Positions 50,868 to 60,606 of a stretch of 64,000 nucleotides of DNA are shown here, in pieces. Below the pieces are notes generated by a model. It saw only the letters and a program-made list of their open reading frames with translations, was not told the origin of the DNA and did not search any database. Source of the DNA: Nitrosomonadales bacterium (GTDB lineage: Bacteria > Pseudomonadota > Gammaproteobacteria > Burkholderiales > Gallionellaceae); assembly GCA_016177795.1 (NCBI GenBank), contig JACOUM010000003.1, positions 1-64,000 of the forward strand, in the 5' to 3' direction. The position numbers and the translations under genes are program-made. The number at the start of each line of letters is the position of its first letter. Position 1 is the first letter of the stretch.

Positions 50868-52289
50868 ATGCACCCTCATCTGATGCGTTCCATTCTTTGT
50901 GCGCTGCTCTGTCTCTGGAGCAGCCTGGCACTATCCGAAGAAACTTCCGATCCGTTCGACACGCAGCAGATGCTGCCGCTCAAGCCTGCGCTGCGCCTGG
51001 GTGCTGCAGTCGGCGACCCCTGCGCCGAGGCCATGCCGGCCGGCGCACTCAATCTGCCGGAGGTGGTCAATCTTGCGCTGTGCAACAACCCGCAAACCCG
51101 CGAGGTATGGGCCAGCGCGCGCGTGCAGGCAGCGCAGGTCGGCGTGACCCAGGCAGGCTTCCTGCCCGGCGCCAGCCTGAGCGTCGCCGGTAACCGCACT
51201 TCGCCCGGTACCGGGCAGCGCAGCATCGGATTGACGCTTTCGTATCTGCTGTATGACTTCGGTGCACGCGCGGCCAGTCTGGAAAATGCACGCCAGTTGC
51301 TGGCGGCTGCAAGCGCTACCCAGGACAGCGCGGTGCAAACCGTTTTTCTGCTGGCGGTACAGTCTTTTTATCAGACGCAGGCCGCGCAGGCCGCGCAGGA
51401 TGCAGCGCTTGAATCGGAACGCGCGGCAAAGGAAAGTTTCTCTGCCGCTGAGGCGCGCTATACCACCGGCAGCGCAACACCTGCCGATAAGCTGCAGGCG
51501 CAGACCGCCTATTCGCAGGCGACGCTGAATCGCATTACCGCCGAAGGCAGCATGAAGAACGTGCAGGGCACGCTGGCTAACATCCTCGGTCTGGATGCCA
51601 ACCGGAATGTGACACTGGCGTCTGCGAATGCCACCACCATTCCGGCGGGTTTCGAGCATGACGTGAACGCACTGATCGAGGAAGCCAAACTGCGCCGCCC
51701 CGATTTGCAGGCTGCCGCCGCGCAGCTAAAAGCTGCGGAAGCCAGCGTCGATGCCGCACGTGCGGCGGGCAAACCCTCCCTTTCCCTGACCGCTTCCACC
51801 AATCAGACCAGCGCGGCAGGAATTACCTCGCACGGCTCATCGGTCGGCATCAACCTGAGCGTCCCGCTCTTTTCCGGCTATGCGCCAACATACCGGATAC
51901 GCGTTGCCGAGGCGCAAGTCGAGGCACAGAATGCGCAGCTGGAACGCCTGCGCCTGCAGGTGGCGCTGGACGTATGGACGGTCTATCAGAACCTCACCAC
52001 CGCCACGCAATCATTGCGCACCACCGCCGACCTGCTGAACAGCGCGGAGCAATCGGAACGCGTCGCACTCGGCCGCTACAAGGCCGGTGTGGGCAGCATC
52101 CTGGATGTGCTGAATGCACAGAGCGCCCTGGCCAGCGCGCGCCAGCAACGTATTCAATCCGCATTCAACTGGAACATCAGCCGCGCCACGCTTGCGCAGG
52201 CGATGGGCAGCCTGGACGAAAACCTGTTGCAGGACTTGTCGGGCGGCAGCCCAATGTCCGGCGCGGCTTACCAACGGGAGCAGCCATGA
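50868..52289 (+). CDS. TolC-family outer-membrane efflux channel
   Basis: This 473-residue outer-membrane factor has a signal peptide (ending SSLALS-EE) and two repeated alpha-helical/beta-strand halves typical of TolC/OprM (for example YLLYDFGARAASLENARQLL and YKAGVGSILDVLNAQSALAS). It starts the plus-strand efflux run, and its stop overlaps the next start (ATGA). It would serve the ABC and perhaps also the RND pump encoded downstream. ATG 50883 is an alternative start. Confidence 0.93.
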   Translation: MHPHLMRSILCALLCLWSSLALSEETSDPFDTQQMLPLKPALRLGAAVGDPCAEAMPAGALNLPEVVNLALCNNPQTREVWASARVQAAQVGVTQAGFLPGASLSVAGNRTSPGTGQRSIGLTLSYLLYDFGARAASLENARQLLAAASATQDSAVQTVFLLAVQSFYQTQAAQAAQDAALESERAAKESFSAAEARYTTGSATPADKLQAQTAYSQATLNRITAEGSMKNVQGTLANILGLDANRNVTLASANATTIPAGFEHDVNALIEEAKLRRPDLQAAAAQLKAAEASVDAARAAGKPSLSLTASTNQTSAAGITSHGSSVGINLSVPLFSGYAPTYRIRVAEAQVEAQNAQLERLRLQVALDVWTVYQNLTTATQSLRTTADLLNSAEQSERVALGRYKAGVGSILDVLNAQSALASARQQRIQSAFNWNISRATLAQAMGSLDENLLQDLSGGSPMSGAAYQREQP

Positions 52290-53473
52290 AAAAACTGTTG
52301 CGCTCCCCGGTTGCCCTGTTCCTCATCGCCGTTGCCGCCGTCGCCGCAGGCATCGCCGGCTACCGTCAGTTCTACCTGGCCGCACCGGAACAGCAATACC
52401 GCTTGCAGGCCGTGGAAAAAGGCGATGTCAGCCAGGTCGTTTCCGCCAACGGCACAATCAATCCAGTGACGCTGGTCAATGTCGGCACACAGGTTTCCGG
52501 CACGGTGAAAAAACTCCATGTGGATTTCAACAGCAAGGTGGAAAAGGGTCAGGTGTTGCTGGAACTGGACGATGCCCTGCTCAGCGCGCAACAAAAGCAG
52601 AGCCTGGCCAACGTGAAAAGCGCCGCCGCTTCGCTGGAGCTGGCCGCGGCCAACGAAGCGCGCGCCCTTGCCCTGTTCAAGCAGGAATATGTCTCGCAAC
52701 AGGAAGTGGACACCGTCATCCAGGCCAGGAAAGCCGCCGAGGCGCAGTTGCAACTGGCGCGCGCGGCGGTGGAAAAGGACAGCGCCAACCTGGCCTACTC
52801 GGTGATCCGCTCGCCGGTATCCGGCGTGGTGGTGGATCGCTCGGTGGATGTCGGCCAGACCGTCGCCGCCAGCCTGCAAACCCCGACACTGTTCAAGATC
52901 GCGCAGGACCTGTCCAAGATGCAGATCCACGCCAACTTTGCCGAGGCGGATATCGGCAACATCCGCATCGGACAAACGGTGCACTTCACCGTGGATGCCT
53001 TTCCGGAAAAGCGTTTTCAGGGCGACGTGATGCAGGTGCGCCTCAATCCGGCCATCCAGCAGAACGTCGTCACTTACGACGTCGTAGTCAACGTGAACAA
53101 CCCCGAACATATCCTGCTGCCCGGCATGACCGCCTATGTGAGCATCACGGTGGCGGAGCGCAAGGGAGCGCTGCTGGTTCCCAATGCCGCATTGCGCTTC
53201 AAACCGGCCAACGGCGGCAAACGCGGCGCCGTTCCTCCCGGCAATAAAACGAAGGGCAATGCCGCGCGATCCGGCGAGGACGGCTTCCCCGGAAAAGTCT
53301 ATGTGCAGGGACCGGGCGGACTGGTGCCGGTCAGCGTAGCGACGGGCATCACCGACAACCGCAACACCGAAATCATCCGTGGCGACCTCAAGGAAGGGGA
53401 CCATGTCGTCGTCGGCGAAACGCTGGCCGCGAACGCCCAGGGCGGCTCGCCGATGCGCATGAGAATGTTCTGA
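52286..53473 (+). CDS. MacA-like periplasmic adaptor of an ABC exporter
   Basis: This 395-residue HlyD/MacA-type membrane-fusion protein has an N-terminal membrane anchor (residues about 8-25), a barrel-sandwich/lipoyl domain (NGTINPVTLVNVGTQVSGTV), an alpha-hairpin (about 100-170) and beta-barrel domains. It links the MacB-type transporter to TolC. ATG 52286 gives MKKLLRSPVALFL; the longer frame is a shadow of tolC. It overlaps tolC by four bases and the ATPase gene by one. Confidence 0.92.
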   Translation: MKKLLRSPVALFLIAVAAVAAGIAGYRQFYLAAPEQQYRLQAVEKGDVSQVVSANGTINPVTLVNVGTQVSGTVKKLHVDFNSKVEKGQVLLELDDALLSAQQKQSLANVKSAAASLELAAANEARALALFKQEYVSQQEVDTVIQARKAAEAQLQLARAAVEKDSANLAYSVIRSPVSGVVVDRSVDVGQTVAASLQTPTLFKIAQDLSKMQIHANFAEADIGNIRIGQTVHFTVDAFPEKRFQGDVMQVRLNPAIQQNVVTYDVVVNVNNPEHILLPGMTAYVSITVAERKGALLVPNAALRFKPANGGKRGAVPPGNKTKGNAARSGEDGFPGKVYVQGPGGLVPVSVATGITDNRNTEIIRGDLKEGDHVVVGETLAANAQGGSPMRMRMF

Positions 53474-54180
53474 TGGATGAACCTGTCATCCGCATCGAAG
53501 GCCTGCACAAATCCTACGAGACTTCCGCCGGGCCGTTCCCGGCGTTGAAGGATGTCAGCCTCGATATCGCCACCGGGGAATTCGTCGCGGTCATGGGCCC
53601 ATCCGGTTCTGGCAAATCCACTTTCATGAACATCCTCGGCTGCCTCGATAAGCCCAGCGCCGGACGCTACCTGCTGGACGGTCGCAGCGCCGCCGAGCTG
53701 AGCAAGGACGAACTGGCCTTGCTGCGCAACCGCACCATCGGTTTCGTGTTCCAGGGTTTCAACCTGCTGCCGCGCATGTCGCTGCTGGACAACGTCGCGC
53801 TGCCGCTGATCTATTGCGGTGTGGAACACGAAAAACGCCGGCAGCGCGCCCGCAGCCTGCTCGCCAGGGTCGGGCTGGAAGGTTACGCGGACTCCATGCC
53901 CAACAAGATTTCCGGCGGCCAGCAGCAGCGCGTCGCGATCGCGCGCGCCCTAGTCAACCGTCCGCGCCTGATTCTCGCCGACGAACCGACCGGCAATCTC
54001 GACAGCCACACCAGCGAAGAGATCATGGCGCTGTTCGAAGAGCTCAACCGCGAAGGAATCACCATCCTGCTGGTCACCCACGAAGCGGACATCGCGCGTC
54101 ACGCGAAACGCCAAGTACGCTTCCATGACGGGCGCATCGTCAGCGACCAGCCGACACCGCAATTGGAGCACGCAGCATGA
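53473..54180 (+). CDS. MacB-type ABC transporter ATPase
   Basis: This 235-residue nucleotide-binding subunit of the LolD/MacB family has Walker [11 protein letters not shown]-loop [11 protein letters not shown], signature [16 protein letters not shown], Walker [13 protein letters not shown] and H-loop [13 protein letters not shown]. It powers the permease encoded 208 bases downstream. Unlike E. coli MacB, ATPase and permease are separate proteins here. A repeat-bearing insert separates the two genes. Confidence 0.95.
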   Translation: MDEPVIRIEGLHKSYETSAGPFPALKDVSLDIATGEFVAVMGPSGSGKSTFMNILGCLDKPSAGRYLLDGRSAAELSKDELALLRNRTIGFVFQGFNLLPRMSLLDNVALPLIYCGVEHEKRRQRARSLLARVGLEGYADSMPNKISGGQQQRVAIARALVNRPRLILADEPTGNLDSHTSEEIMALFEELNREGITILLVTHEADIARHAKRQVRFHDGRIVSDQPTPQLEHAA

Positions 54181-54200
54181 TCCGGAAAGAACTTATTCAC

Positions 54201-54370
54201 CACGAAGAACACGAAGATCACGAAGGTTTTTGCGAGTTATCGCTCTTCGGCGATATCCCTGCCAACCCCGAATCATGTAACCGTATGATGCTGGACACTC
54301 GCCTGCAAGACCATTCCTGTTTGTCAAAACCAGGTGTTGTTGTTCTTCGTGGCCTTCGTGTTCTTCGTGG
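54201..54370. repeat. Inverted CACGAAG repeat between ATPase and permease genes
   Basis: Perfect 17-base arms CCACGAAGAACACGAAG (54201-54217) and CTTCGTGTTCTTCGTGG (54354-54370) bound a 136-base interior with no gene. This is a dispersed repeat type seen in many bacteria. It looks like an insertion between two genes that are usually adjacent. Confidence 0.8.
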
Positions 54371-54388
54371 TTCAAATGAGGTTTTCGC

Positions 54389-55609
54389 ATGATCTTCGCC
54401 ATGCTCGGCGAAGCCTGGCGCGCGATGGGCGCAAACCGGCTGCGCACCTTGCTGACCATGCTCGGCATGGTGATCGGCGTCGGCGCGGTGGTGCTGATGA
54501 TGTCCATCGGGCAGGGCGCGCAATACGCCATCAAGCAGACCATCAGCGCGCTGGGCAGTAACCTGTTCATATTGCGCGCAGGGTACACTTCGACAAGCGG
54601 TGCGCGCTCCGGCAGCGGCAGCGGCCAGACCCTGACCGTCGGCGACGCCGAGGCCATCGCCGAGCTGCCCGGCGTGGAAGCGGCCGCGCCGATCCATCCC
54701 GGCAACGCGCAAATCGTCTATGGGCCGAACAACTGGAACACGTCCATCATCGGCACGACGCCGGCTTATTTCGACGCGCGCTCCTGGGCAATCGCCTTGG
54801 GCTCTGCATTCACCGACTCGGACGTGCGTTCCGCCACGCGCGTCGCGCTGATCGGCCAGGCTGTCGCACAAAACCTGTTCGGCGACGAAAATCCGGTCGG
54901 CAAGACCATCCGCATCCAGCAAAGCCCGTTCGTCATCCTCGGCATGTTGGCAGGCAAAGGGCAAAGCATGGACGGGCGCGACCAGGACGACACCATCATC
55001 ATCCCGCTCACCACCGCGCAGCGCCAGGTGTTCGGCACGCAGTTCCCCGGATCGGTGCGCATGGTCATGGTGAAGGCCGCCACCCAGGAGATCATGCCTG
55101 CGGTGGAAAAATCCATGACCGAACTGCTGCGCCAGCGGCACCGCATCCGCGAGGGCATGGAAGACGACTTCTTCCTGCGCAACCTCACCGCGATGGCCGA
55201 TTCCGCCGAGGAAAGCACGCGCACCATGTCGTTGCTGCTCGGCGCGATTGCCTCGGTTTCGCTGCTGGTAGGCGGCATCGGCATCATGAACATCATGCTG
55301 GTTTCGGTGACCGAGCGCACCCGCGAAATCGGCATCCGCATGGCGATCGGCGCGCGCGAGCGCGACATCCTGCTGCAATTCCTGCTGGAAGCCATCATCA
55401 TCTCGCTGGGCGGCTGTTTCATCGGGCTGCTGCTGGGCATCGGCGGCGCGCTGCTGGTCGAAACACTGACCGGCATGATGGTCATCGTCTCGGCCAGCTC
55501 GGCGGTCGTCGCATTCAGCGTAGCCGCATTCGTGGGCGTCTTCTTCGGTTTCTATCCGGCGCGCAAGGCCGCGCGGCTCGATCCGATCGAGGCGTTGCGC
55601 TACCAGTAA
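54389..55609 (+). CDS. MacB/FtsX-type ABC transporter permease
   Basis: This 406-residue permease has the MacB layout: an N-terminal membrane helix (NRLRTLLTMLGMVIGVGAVV), a large periplasmic domain (about 40-275) and three C-terminal membrane helices (LLGAIASVSLLVGGIGIMNI; the FtsX motif ERTREIGIRMAIGARERDIL). With the ATPase, the MacA-like adaptor and TolC it would export macrolide-like compounds, peptides or siderophores. The substrate is unknown. Confidence 0.94.
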   Translation: MIFAMLGEAWRAMGANRLRTLLTMLGMVIGVGAVVLMMSIGQGAQYAIKQTISALGSNLFILRAGYTSTSGARSGSGSGQTLTVGDAEAIAELPGVEAAAPIHPGNAQIVYGPNNWNTSIIGTTPAYFDARSWAIALGSAFTDSDVRSATRVALIGQAVAQNLFGDENPVGKTIRIQQSPFVILGMLAGKGQSMDGRDQDDTIIIPLTTAQRQVFGTQFPGSVRMVMVKAATQEIMPAVEKSMTELLRQRHRIREGMEDDFFLRNLTAMADSAEESTRTMSLLLGAIASVSLLVGGIGIMNIMLVSVTERTREIGIRMAIGARERDILLQFLLEAIIISLGGCFIGLLLGIGGALLVETLTGMMVIVSASSAVVAFSVAAFVGVFFGFYPARKAARLDPIEALRYQ

Positions 55610-55635
55610 GAAACAAGTTCGAACGAGGTTTTTAA

Positions 55636-56796
55636 ATGGAAGTCGTATCTCAAAAAGAATCTTCGATGCGCAGGTGGATCGCGCTGGCCGCCATCCTGCT
55701 CATCGCGCTGGCCGCAGGCATGTGGATATGGCGCGCGCAAAACACCGCAGCCAACACCAGGGAAGCTGGCGCGGTTCAGGTAGTGAGCGCCCCGGTTATG
55801 CAAGCCGACGTACCGGCTAGGCTCAGCGCCAACGGCACGGTCACCGCCGTGCAAACCGTCGAGGTGCGCCCGCAGATCAGCGCCATAATCAAGACCGTGC
55901 ATATCAGGGAAGGCCAGTCCGTGCGCAAGGGCGACCGCCTGTTCACGCTTGATGCGCGCACCGAGGATGCCAACCTCGGCATGGCCGAGGCGCAGATCAC
56001 CAGGGACCGCGCCGACCTGACGAACGCCGAGCGCAATCTCGAGCGCCAGCGCGAGCTGTTCCGCCAGGAATACGTTTCGCGCGCCGAACTGGATACGGCG
56101 CAAAACCAGGTGGACATGCTGCGCAGCCAGGTCGCGATCGATCAGGCTTCCGTGGAGGCGAGCCGCGTGGCGCGCAGCTTCGGCGAGATCACCGCGCCGA
56201 TCGCAGGGCGCACGGGTGCGATTGCGGTCTATCCGGGAAGCCTGGTGCAGCCGAGTGGCGCCGCGCTGGGCACCGCGCTGGTGAGCATCACGCAGACCGA
56301 CCCGATCAACGTCAGCTTCACGTTGCCGGAACGCGAGCTTGCGGACGTGCAGCAAGCGTTTGCCCGGGGCGCAGTGCCGGTCGCCGCGAAGCTGGATCTG
56401 CCCGGCCAGCCCGACCTCGAAGGGCGCCTGGTATTCATCGACAACGCGGTGGATACGGCCAGCGGCACCATCCGCCTCAAGGCGGAATTCCCCAACCCGG
56501 GCAACCGCCTGTGGCCGGGCATATTCGTCACGGTGACCCTCGCGCCGCGCACCCTGGCCGGCGCGCTCACGGTTCCGGTGCAGGCGGTGCAGACCGGGCC
56601 GGAGCATAAATTCGTTTACGCGATCGGGGACGACCGCAAGGTGAGCTCGCTGCCGGTCAACGTGCGCCTGATCCAGGACGGCATCGCCGTGATCGAGGGC
56701 GCTGCACCGGGCGCGCGCGTCGTCGTAGAAGGCGCGCACAACCTCAGGCCGGGCGATGTGGTGGCCGAATCCGGCAACGGCGCGGGCAAGCAATGA
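55636..56796 (+). CDS. RND efflux periplasmic adaptor (MdtA/AcrA-like)
   Basis: This 386-residue membrane-fusion protein has an N-terminal anchor (about 15-35), a lipoyl domain with NGTVTAVQTVEVRPQISAII, an alpha-hairpin (about 100-165) and beta-barrel parts (INVSFTLPERELADVQQAF, LVFIDNAVDTASGTIRLKAE). MdtA-type by resemblance. It starts 26 bases after the ABC permease stop and is followed by the RND pump. Confidence 0.93.
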   Translation: MEVVSQKESSMRRWIALAAILLIALAAGMWIWRAQNTAANTREAGAVQVVSAPVMQADVPARLSANGTVTAVQTVEVRPQISAIIKTVHIREGQSVRKGDRLFTLDARTEDANLGMAEAQITRDRADLTNAERNLERQRELFRQEYVSRAELDTAQNQVDMLRSQVAIDQASVEASRVARSFGEITAPIAGRTGAIAVYPGSLVQPSGAALGTALVSITQTDPINVSFTLPERELADVQQAFARGAVPVAAKLDLPGQPDLEGRLVFIDNAVDTASGTIRLKAEFPNPGNRLWPGIFVTVTLAPRTLAGALTVPVQAVQTGPEHKFVYAIGDDRKVSSLPVNVRLIQDGIAVIEGAAPGARVVVEGAHNLRPGDVVAESGNGAGKQ

Positions 56797-56822
56797 GCCT
56801 GAATCTGGCAGTTGCAGGGGGC

Positions 56823-56904
56823 GTAGGTGCGAATGAATTCGCACATGGCCATCTCCGGCCAGCACCACTTCTCACAGTGCTCGTGCGAATAAATTCGCAC
56901 CCAC
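56823..56904. repeat. Two copies of the GTGCGAAT repeat
   Basis: GTAGGTGCGAATGAATTCGC begins at 56823, and GTGCGAATAAATTCGCACCC lies at 56883-56902. Each is internally palindromic and the two together form an inverted pair, as at 11001-11060. They occupy the gap between adaptor and pump genes. Confidence 0.8.
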
Positions 56905-56923
56905 AAGAACAAGCTGCCCCAGG

Positions 56924-59900
56924 ATGAACCTCTCCGAACTGTGCATCCGCCGCCCGGTCATGACGGTGCTGCTGTCGGCCTCCGCCGTGCTGGCCGGCGT
57001 GCTCGCCTACGGCAGCATACCCATCGCCGCGCTGCCGAGCTACGACACGCCCACCATTTCGGTCAGCGCGGCGCTCCCCGGCGCGAGCCCGGATACCATG
57101 GCTTCCTCGGTTGCCACGCCGCTCGAACGCCAGTTCTCCACCATCTCCGGGCTGGATGTCATCAGCTCGACCAGCACGCTGGGCAGCACCTCGATCACGC
57201 TGGAATTCGACCAGGATCGCGACATCGACAGCGCCGCGATCGACGTGCAGGCGGCACTGCTGCGCGCACAGCGTTCCTTGCCAATAGAGATGACCACGCC
57301 GCCGTCCTACCGCAAGATCAACCCCGCCGAAGCGTCGATCATCTTCCTGTCGCTGACCTCGCCCGCGATGCCGCTCTCGGAGCTGAACAGCTTCGCCGAC
57401 GACCTCATCGCGCCGACGCTTTCCACGCTGCCCGGCGTGGCGCAGGTGAACATCCACGGACGGAAGAAATATGCCGTGCGGGTGCATGTCAAACCGGGCG
57501 AACTCGCGGCGCGCAACCTGACCGTAGACGATATCGCCGGCGCGCTGCGCGTCGCCAACGCCAATTCGCCGGTCGGCACGCTCGAAGGGCCGCGCCAGGC
57601 GCTGGTGATCCAGGCCAACCGCCAGCTCGACAACGCCGCCGCGTTCGCCGGCCTGATCGTGGCGACCGCGCCGAACGGCAGCCCGGTGCGACTCTCCGAG
57701 GTCGCGCGGGTCGAGGACAGCGTGGAATCGGTGAAGACCGCGAGCTGGACCAACGGCGAACGCTCCATCACGCTTGCGGTGCAGCGCCAGCCGGGCGCCA
57801 ACACCGTCGCGACGGTGGACGCGATCCGGGCGGCGCTGCCGGCGCTTGTCGCGCAGATGCCGTCGTCGATCCGGCTCTCGCTGCGCAACGACCGCTCGGT
57901 ATCGGTGCGCAACGCGATCCACGATGTGCAAGTCACGCTGGCGATCACCGTCGCCTTGGTCGTGCTGGTAATCTTCCTGTTCCTGCGCAAGGCGACCGCC
58001 ACCGTCATCCCGGCGCTGTCGCTGCCGATCTCGCTGCTGGCGACGGTGGCGCTGATGGCCGCCTTCGGCTACAGCCTGGACAACATCTCGCTGCTCGCCA
58101 TCACCCTCGCGGTCGGGCTGGTGGTGGACGACGCCATCGTGGTGCTGGAGAACATCGTGCGCCATCTCGAAAAGGGCGAACCGCCGCTGCAGGCCGCGCT
58201 GCAAGGCTCGAAGGAGGTGAGCTTCACCATCGTCTCGATCTCGGTTTCGCTGGTCGCGGTGTTCATCCCGATCTTCTTCATGCCCGGCGTGATCGGGCTG
58301 CTGTTCCACGAATTCGCCGCCGTGGTGGGCATCGCCGTGCTGGCGTCGGCGCTGGTGTCGCTCACGCTGGTGCCGATGCTGGCGAGCCGCTACCTGAAAC
58401 CGCATGAAACTGCCCTGCATAAAACAACAGAGCGCAGCCTGGTATGGACCGCATGGTTCGAGCGCGGCTTCGCCAAATCGCTGGCAGCCTACGAGCGTGT
58501 GCTCGACTTGGCGCTGCGCCACAACCGCGCGGTGCTCGGCATCGCAGTCACCACCCTCGCCGCCACCATCGCGCTGTTCACGGCCTTGCCCAAGGGGTTT
58601 TTTCCCAACGAGGATATCGGTCTGGCGCTGGTCACGGTGGAAGCGGTCGAGGACATTTCCTTTCCCGCGATGACCGATCTGCTGCAACGTACGGACAAAA
58701 TCATCCGCGCCAATCCCGCCGTCGAAACGCTGATCGTCAACGCCAGCGACAGCAACAGCGCGCGCCTGTTCATGACCCTCAAGCCGCGCGGCGAACGCCC
58801 GCCCATCGACAAGGTGGTCGAAGAGCTGCGCCGCGAGGTGCGCGCCATCCCCGGCGTCAGCGTGTTCATCAACCCGATCCAGAACCTCAGGCTGGGCGGC
58901 CGCCTCAGCAAGAGCCGCTACCAGTACGTGATGCGCAGCGTGCGCGCCGAAGAGCTGGGCGCGGCGTCCGAAGGACTGATGGCGCGCATGAAGGCGGACG
59001 CCCTGTTCCGCGATGTCACCAGCGATGCGCAACTGAAGGGCCTGCAGGCGCGCCTCAACATCAACCGCGACAAGGCCAATTTGCTGGGCGTGCAGATCGC
59101 CGACATCCGCTCCGCACTCTACAGCGCTTTCGGCGAGCGCCAGGTCTCGACCATCTACACTTCCAGCGACAGCTACCCGGTCATCATGCAGGTCGCCGCC
59201 GGGGATCGCGCCGACGAGCGCGCCTTCGACAATATCCATGTGCGCGCAAGGAACGGCACGCTGGTTTCGCTGGCCAGCGTCGCGACCGTCGAGCGCGAGG
59301 TGGGACCGGTCGCGATCAACCACACCGGCCAACTCGCGGCGGTGACGGTGTCCTTCAACCTCGCCCCGGACGCGGCACTGGGCGATGCCTCCAGGCGCAT
59401 CGAGCAATTCAAGCGCGAACTCGACATGCCGTCGAGCATCCTCACCAGCTACGGCGGCGACGCGGCGGCGTTCCAGTCTTCACAGGCGAGCCAGATCGTG
59501 CTGATCGTCGCCGCGCTGCTGGTGATCTACGTACTGCTCGGCGTGCTGTACGAGAGCTACATCCACCCGATCACCATCCTGTCCGGGCTGCCCTCGGCTG
59601 CGGTCGGCGCGCTGCTGATGCTGTGGCTGTTCGACATGGACCTTTCGGTCATCGCCATGATCGGCATCCTGCTGCTGATCGGCATCGTCAAGAAAAACGC
59701 CATCATGATGATCGACTTCGCGCTCGATGCGCAGCGCAACGACGGCATGACGCCGCAAGAGGCGATCCGCACCGCCTGCCTGCTGCGTTTCCGCCCGATC
59801 ATGATGACTACTTCGGCGGCGCTGATGGGCGCGCTGCCCATCGCCCTCGGCCTCGGCGCAGGCGCGGAACTGCGCCAGCCGCTGGGCCTCGCGGTTGTGG

Positions 59901-60010
59901 GAGGACTGCTGTTCTCGCAGGTCATCACGCTTTTTATCACGCCGGTGATCTACCTCTATCTCGATCGTTTTTCCGGCAGCGGCCCGATCAAATTGGCGGG
60001 CGACGTTTAA
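56924..60010 (+). CDS. RND efflux pump, HAE1 family (MdtB/MdtC-like)
   Basis: This 1028-residue proton-driven inner-membrane exporter has the duplicated RND layout of 2 x 6 membrane helices and two large periplasmic loops. The proton-relay aspartates are in LAVGLVVDDAIVVLENIV (helix 4), and the N-terminal RRPVMTVLL and PSYDTPTISV resemble MdtB/C and MuxB/C pumps. It probably works with the upstream adaptor and the TolC-like channel at 50868. The drug or metabolite exported cannot be told. Confidence 0.95.
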   Translation: MNLSELCIRRPVMTVLLSASAVLAGVLAYGSIPIAALPSYDTPTISVSAALPGASPDTMASSVATPLERQFSTISGLDVISSTSTLGSTSITLEFDQDRDIDSAAIDVQAALLRAQRSLPIEMTTPPSYRKINPAEASIIFLSLTSPAMPLSELNSFADDLIAPTLSTLPGVAQVNIHGRKKYAVRVHVKPGELAARNLTVDDIAGALRVANANSPVGTLEGPRQALVIQANRQLDNAAAFAGLIVATAPNGSPVRLSEVARVEDSVESVKTASWTNGERSITLAVQRQPGANTVATVDAIRAALPALVAQMPSSIRLSLRNDRSVSVRNAIHDVQVTLAITVALVVLVIFLFLRKATATVIPALSLPISLLATVALMAAFGYSLDNISLLAITLAVGLVVDDAIVVLENIVRHLEKGEPPLQAALQGSKEVSFTIVSISVSLVAVFIPIFFMPGVIGLLFHEFAAVVGIAVLASALVSLTLVPMLASRYLKPHETALHKTTERSLVWTAWFERGFAKSLAAYERVLDLALRHNRAVLGIAVTTLAATIALFTALPKGFFPNEDIGLALVTVEAVEDISFPAMTDLLQRTDKIIRANPAVETLIVNASDSNSARLFMTLKPRGERPPIDKVVEELRREVRAIPGVSVFINPIQNLRLGGRLSKSRYQYVMRSVRAEELGAASEGLMARMKADALFRDVTSDAQLKGLQARLNINRDKANLLGVQIADIRSALYSAFGERQVSTIYTSSDSYPVIMQVAAGDRADERAFDNIHVRARNGTLVSLASVATVEREVGPVAINHTGQLAAVTVSFNLAPDAALGDASRRIEQFKRELDMPSSILTSYGGDAAAFQSSQASQIVLIVAALLVIYVLLGVLYESYIHPITILSGLPSAAVGALLMLWLFDMDLSVIAMIGILLLIGIVKKNAIMMIDFALDAQRNDGMTPQEAIRTACLLRFRPIMMTTSAALMGALPIALGLGAGAELRQPLGLAVVGGLLFSQVITLFITPVIYLYLDRFSGSGPIKLAGDV

Positions 60011-60098
60011 GACCGCTGCCTAGAACTGTTCCTCCGTGGCAGCAAAAAGGCACGTTGCCGTGCCTCTTGTTTGCCTGGAATCTGCTTGCTTGATGCAA

Positions 60099-60437
60099 TC
60101 AGTCTTTGTCATGTTGCTCGTGTTTTTTCTTGTATTTTTTCTTGTGCTCCCCGCGATGAAGCCCATTGTCGTGACGCCAGTCATCGTCGTTTTCCGCACT
60201 GCGCGAGGATACCGTCTGCACCGGAACAGGCTGGTTTGCAGGTGTACTGCCGACGGCCGCACCTGTCGCGCCGCCGATCGCCGCGCCCAGAATTGCACCC
60301 TCCTGTCCGCCCATGTTATAGCCGATGGCCGCTCCGGCTGCGCCGCCGATCGCGCCGCCGACCACTGCACCGCTATCCACGGCATAGGCATTCACACTGA
60401 CAGAAAGAAACAAGGCGATTGCTAATGATTTGTTCAT
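60099..60437 (-). CDS. Exported glycine-zipper protein
   Basis: This 112-residue protein has a signal peptide (ending NAYA-VD) and glycine-zipper repeats (GAVVGGAIGGAAGAAIGYN, GAILGAAIGGATGAAVG), typical of small envelope proteins. A charged Lys/His-rich tail (HKKKYKKKHEQHDKD) follows. It stands alone and converges with the RND pump gene. It may be outer-membrane associated; function unknown. Confidence 0.8.
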   Translation of the reverse strand: MNKSLAIALFLSVSVNAYAVDSGAVVGGAIGGAAGAAIGYNMGGQEGAILGAAIGGATGAAVGSTPANQPVPVQTVSSRSAENDDDWRHDNGLHRGEHKKKYKKKHEQHDKD

Positions 60438-60606
60438 GCTGACTCCACTGTAAGGTTGTTCAAGTTTGTTGCATTATCCGGGATTTATTGCACCGGTTAG
60501 TCGTATCGATCGCGGGTCTGGTTCCTGATCGCGATTGTCGGCAATCCAAATCGCATGCTATTCTCGGCCACCCTGAATACAGCATCCCGCAAGAAGCACG
60601 AATTAT

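Noticed and set aside
56744-59407. 887-codon minus-strand open frame opposite the RND pump
   Set aside because: It is antisense to a well-supported gene and has the biased composition of a high-GC shadow frame.
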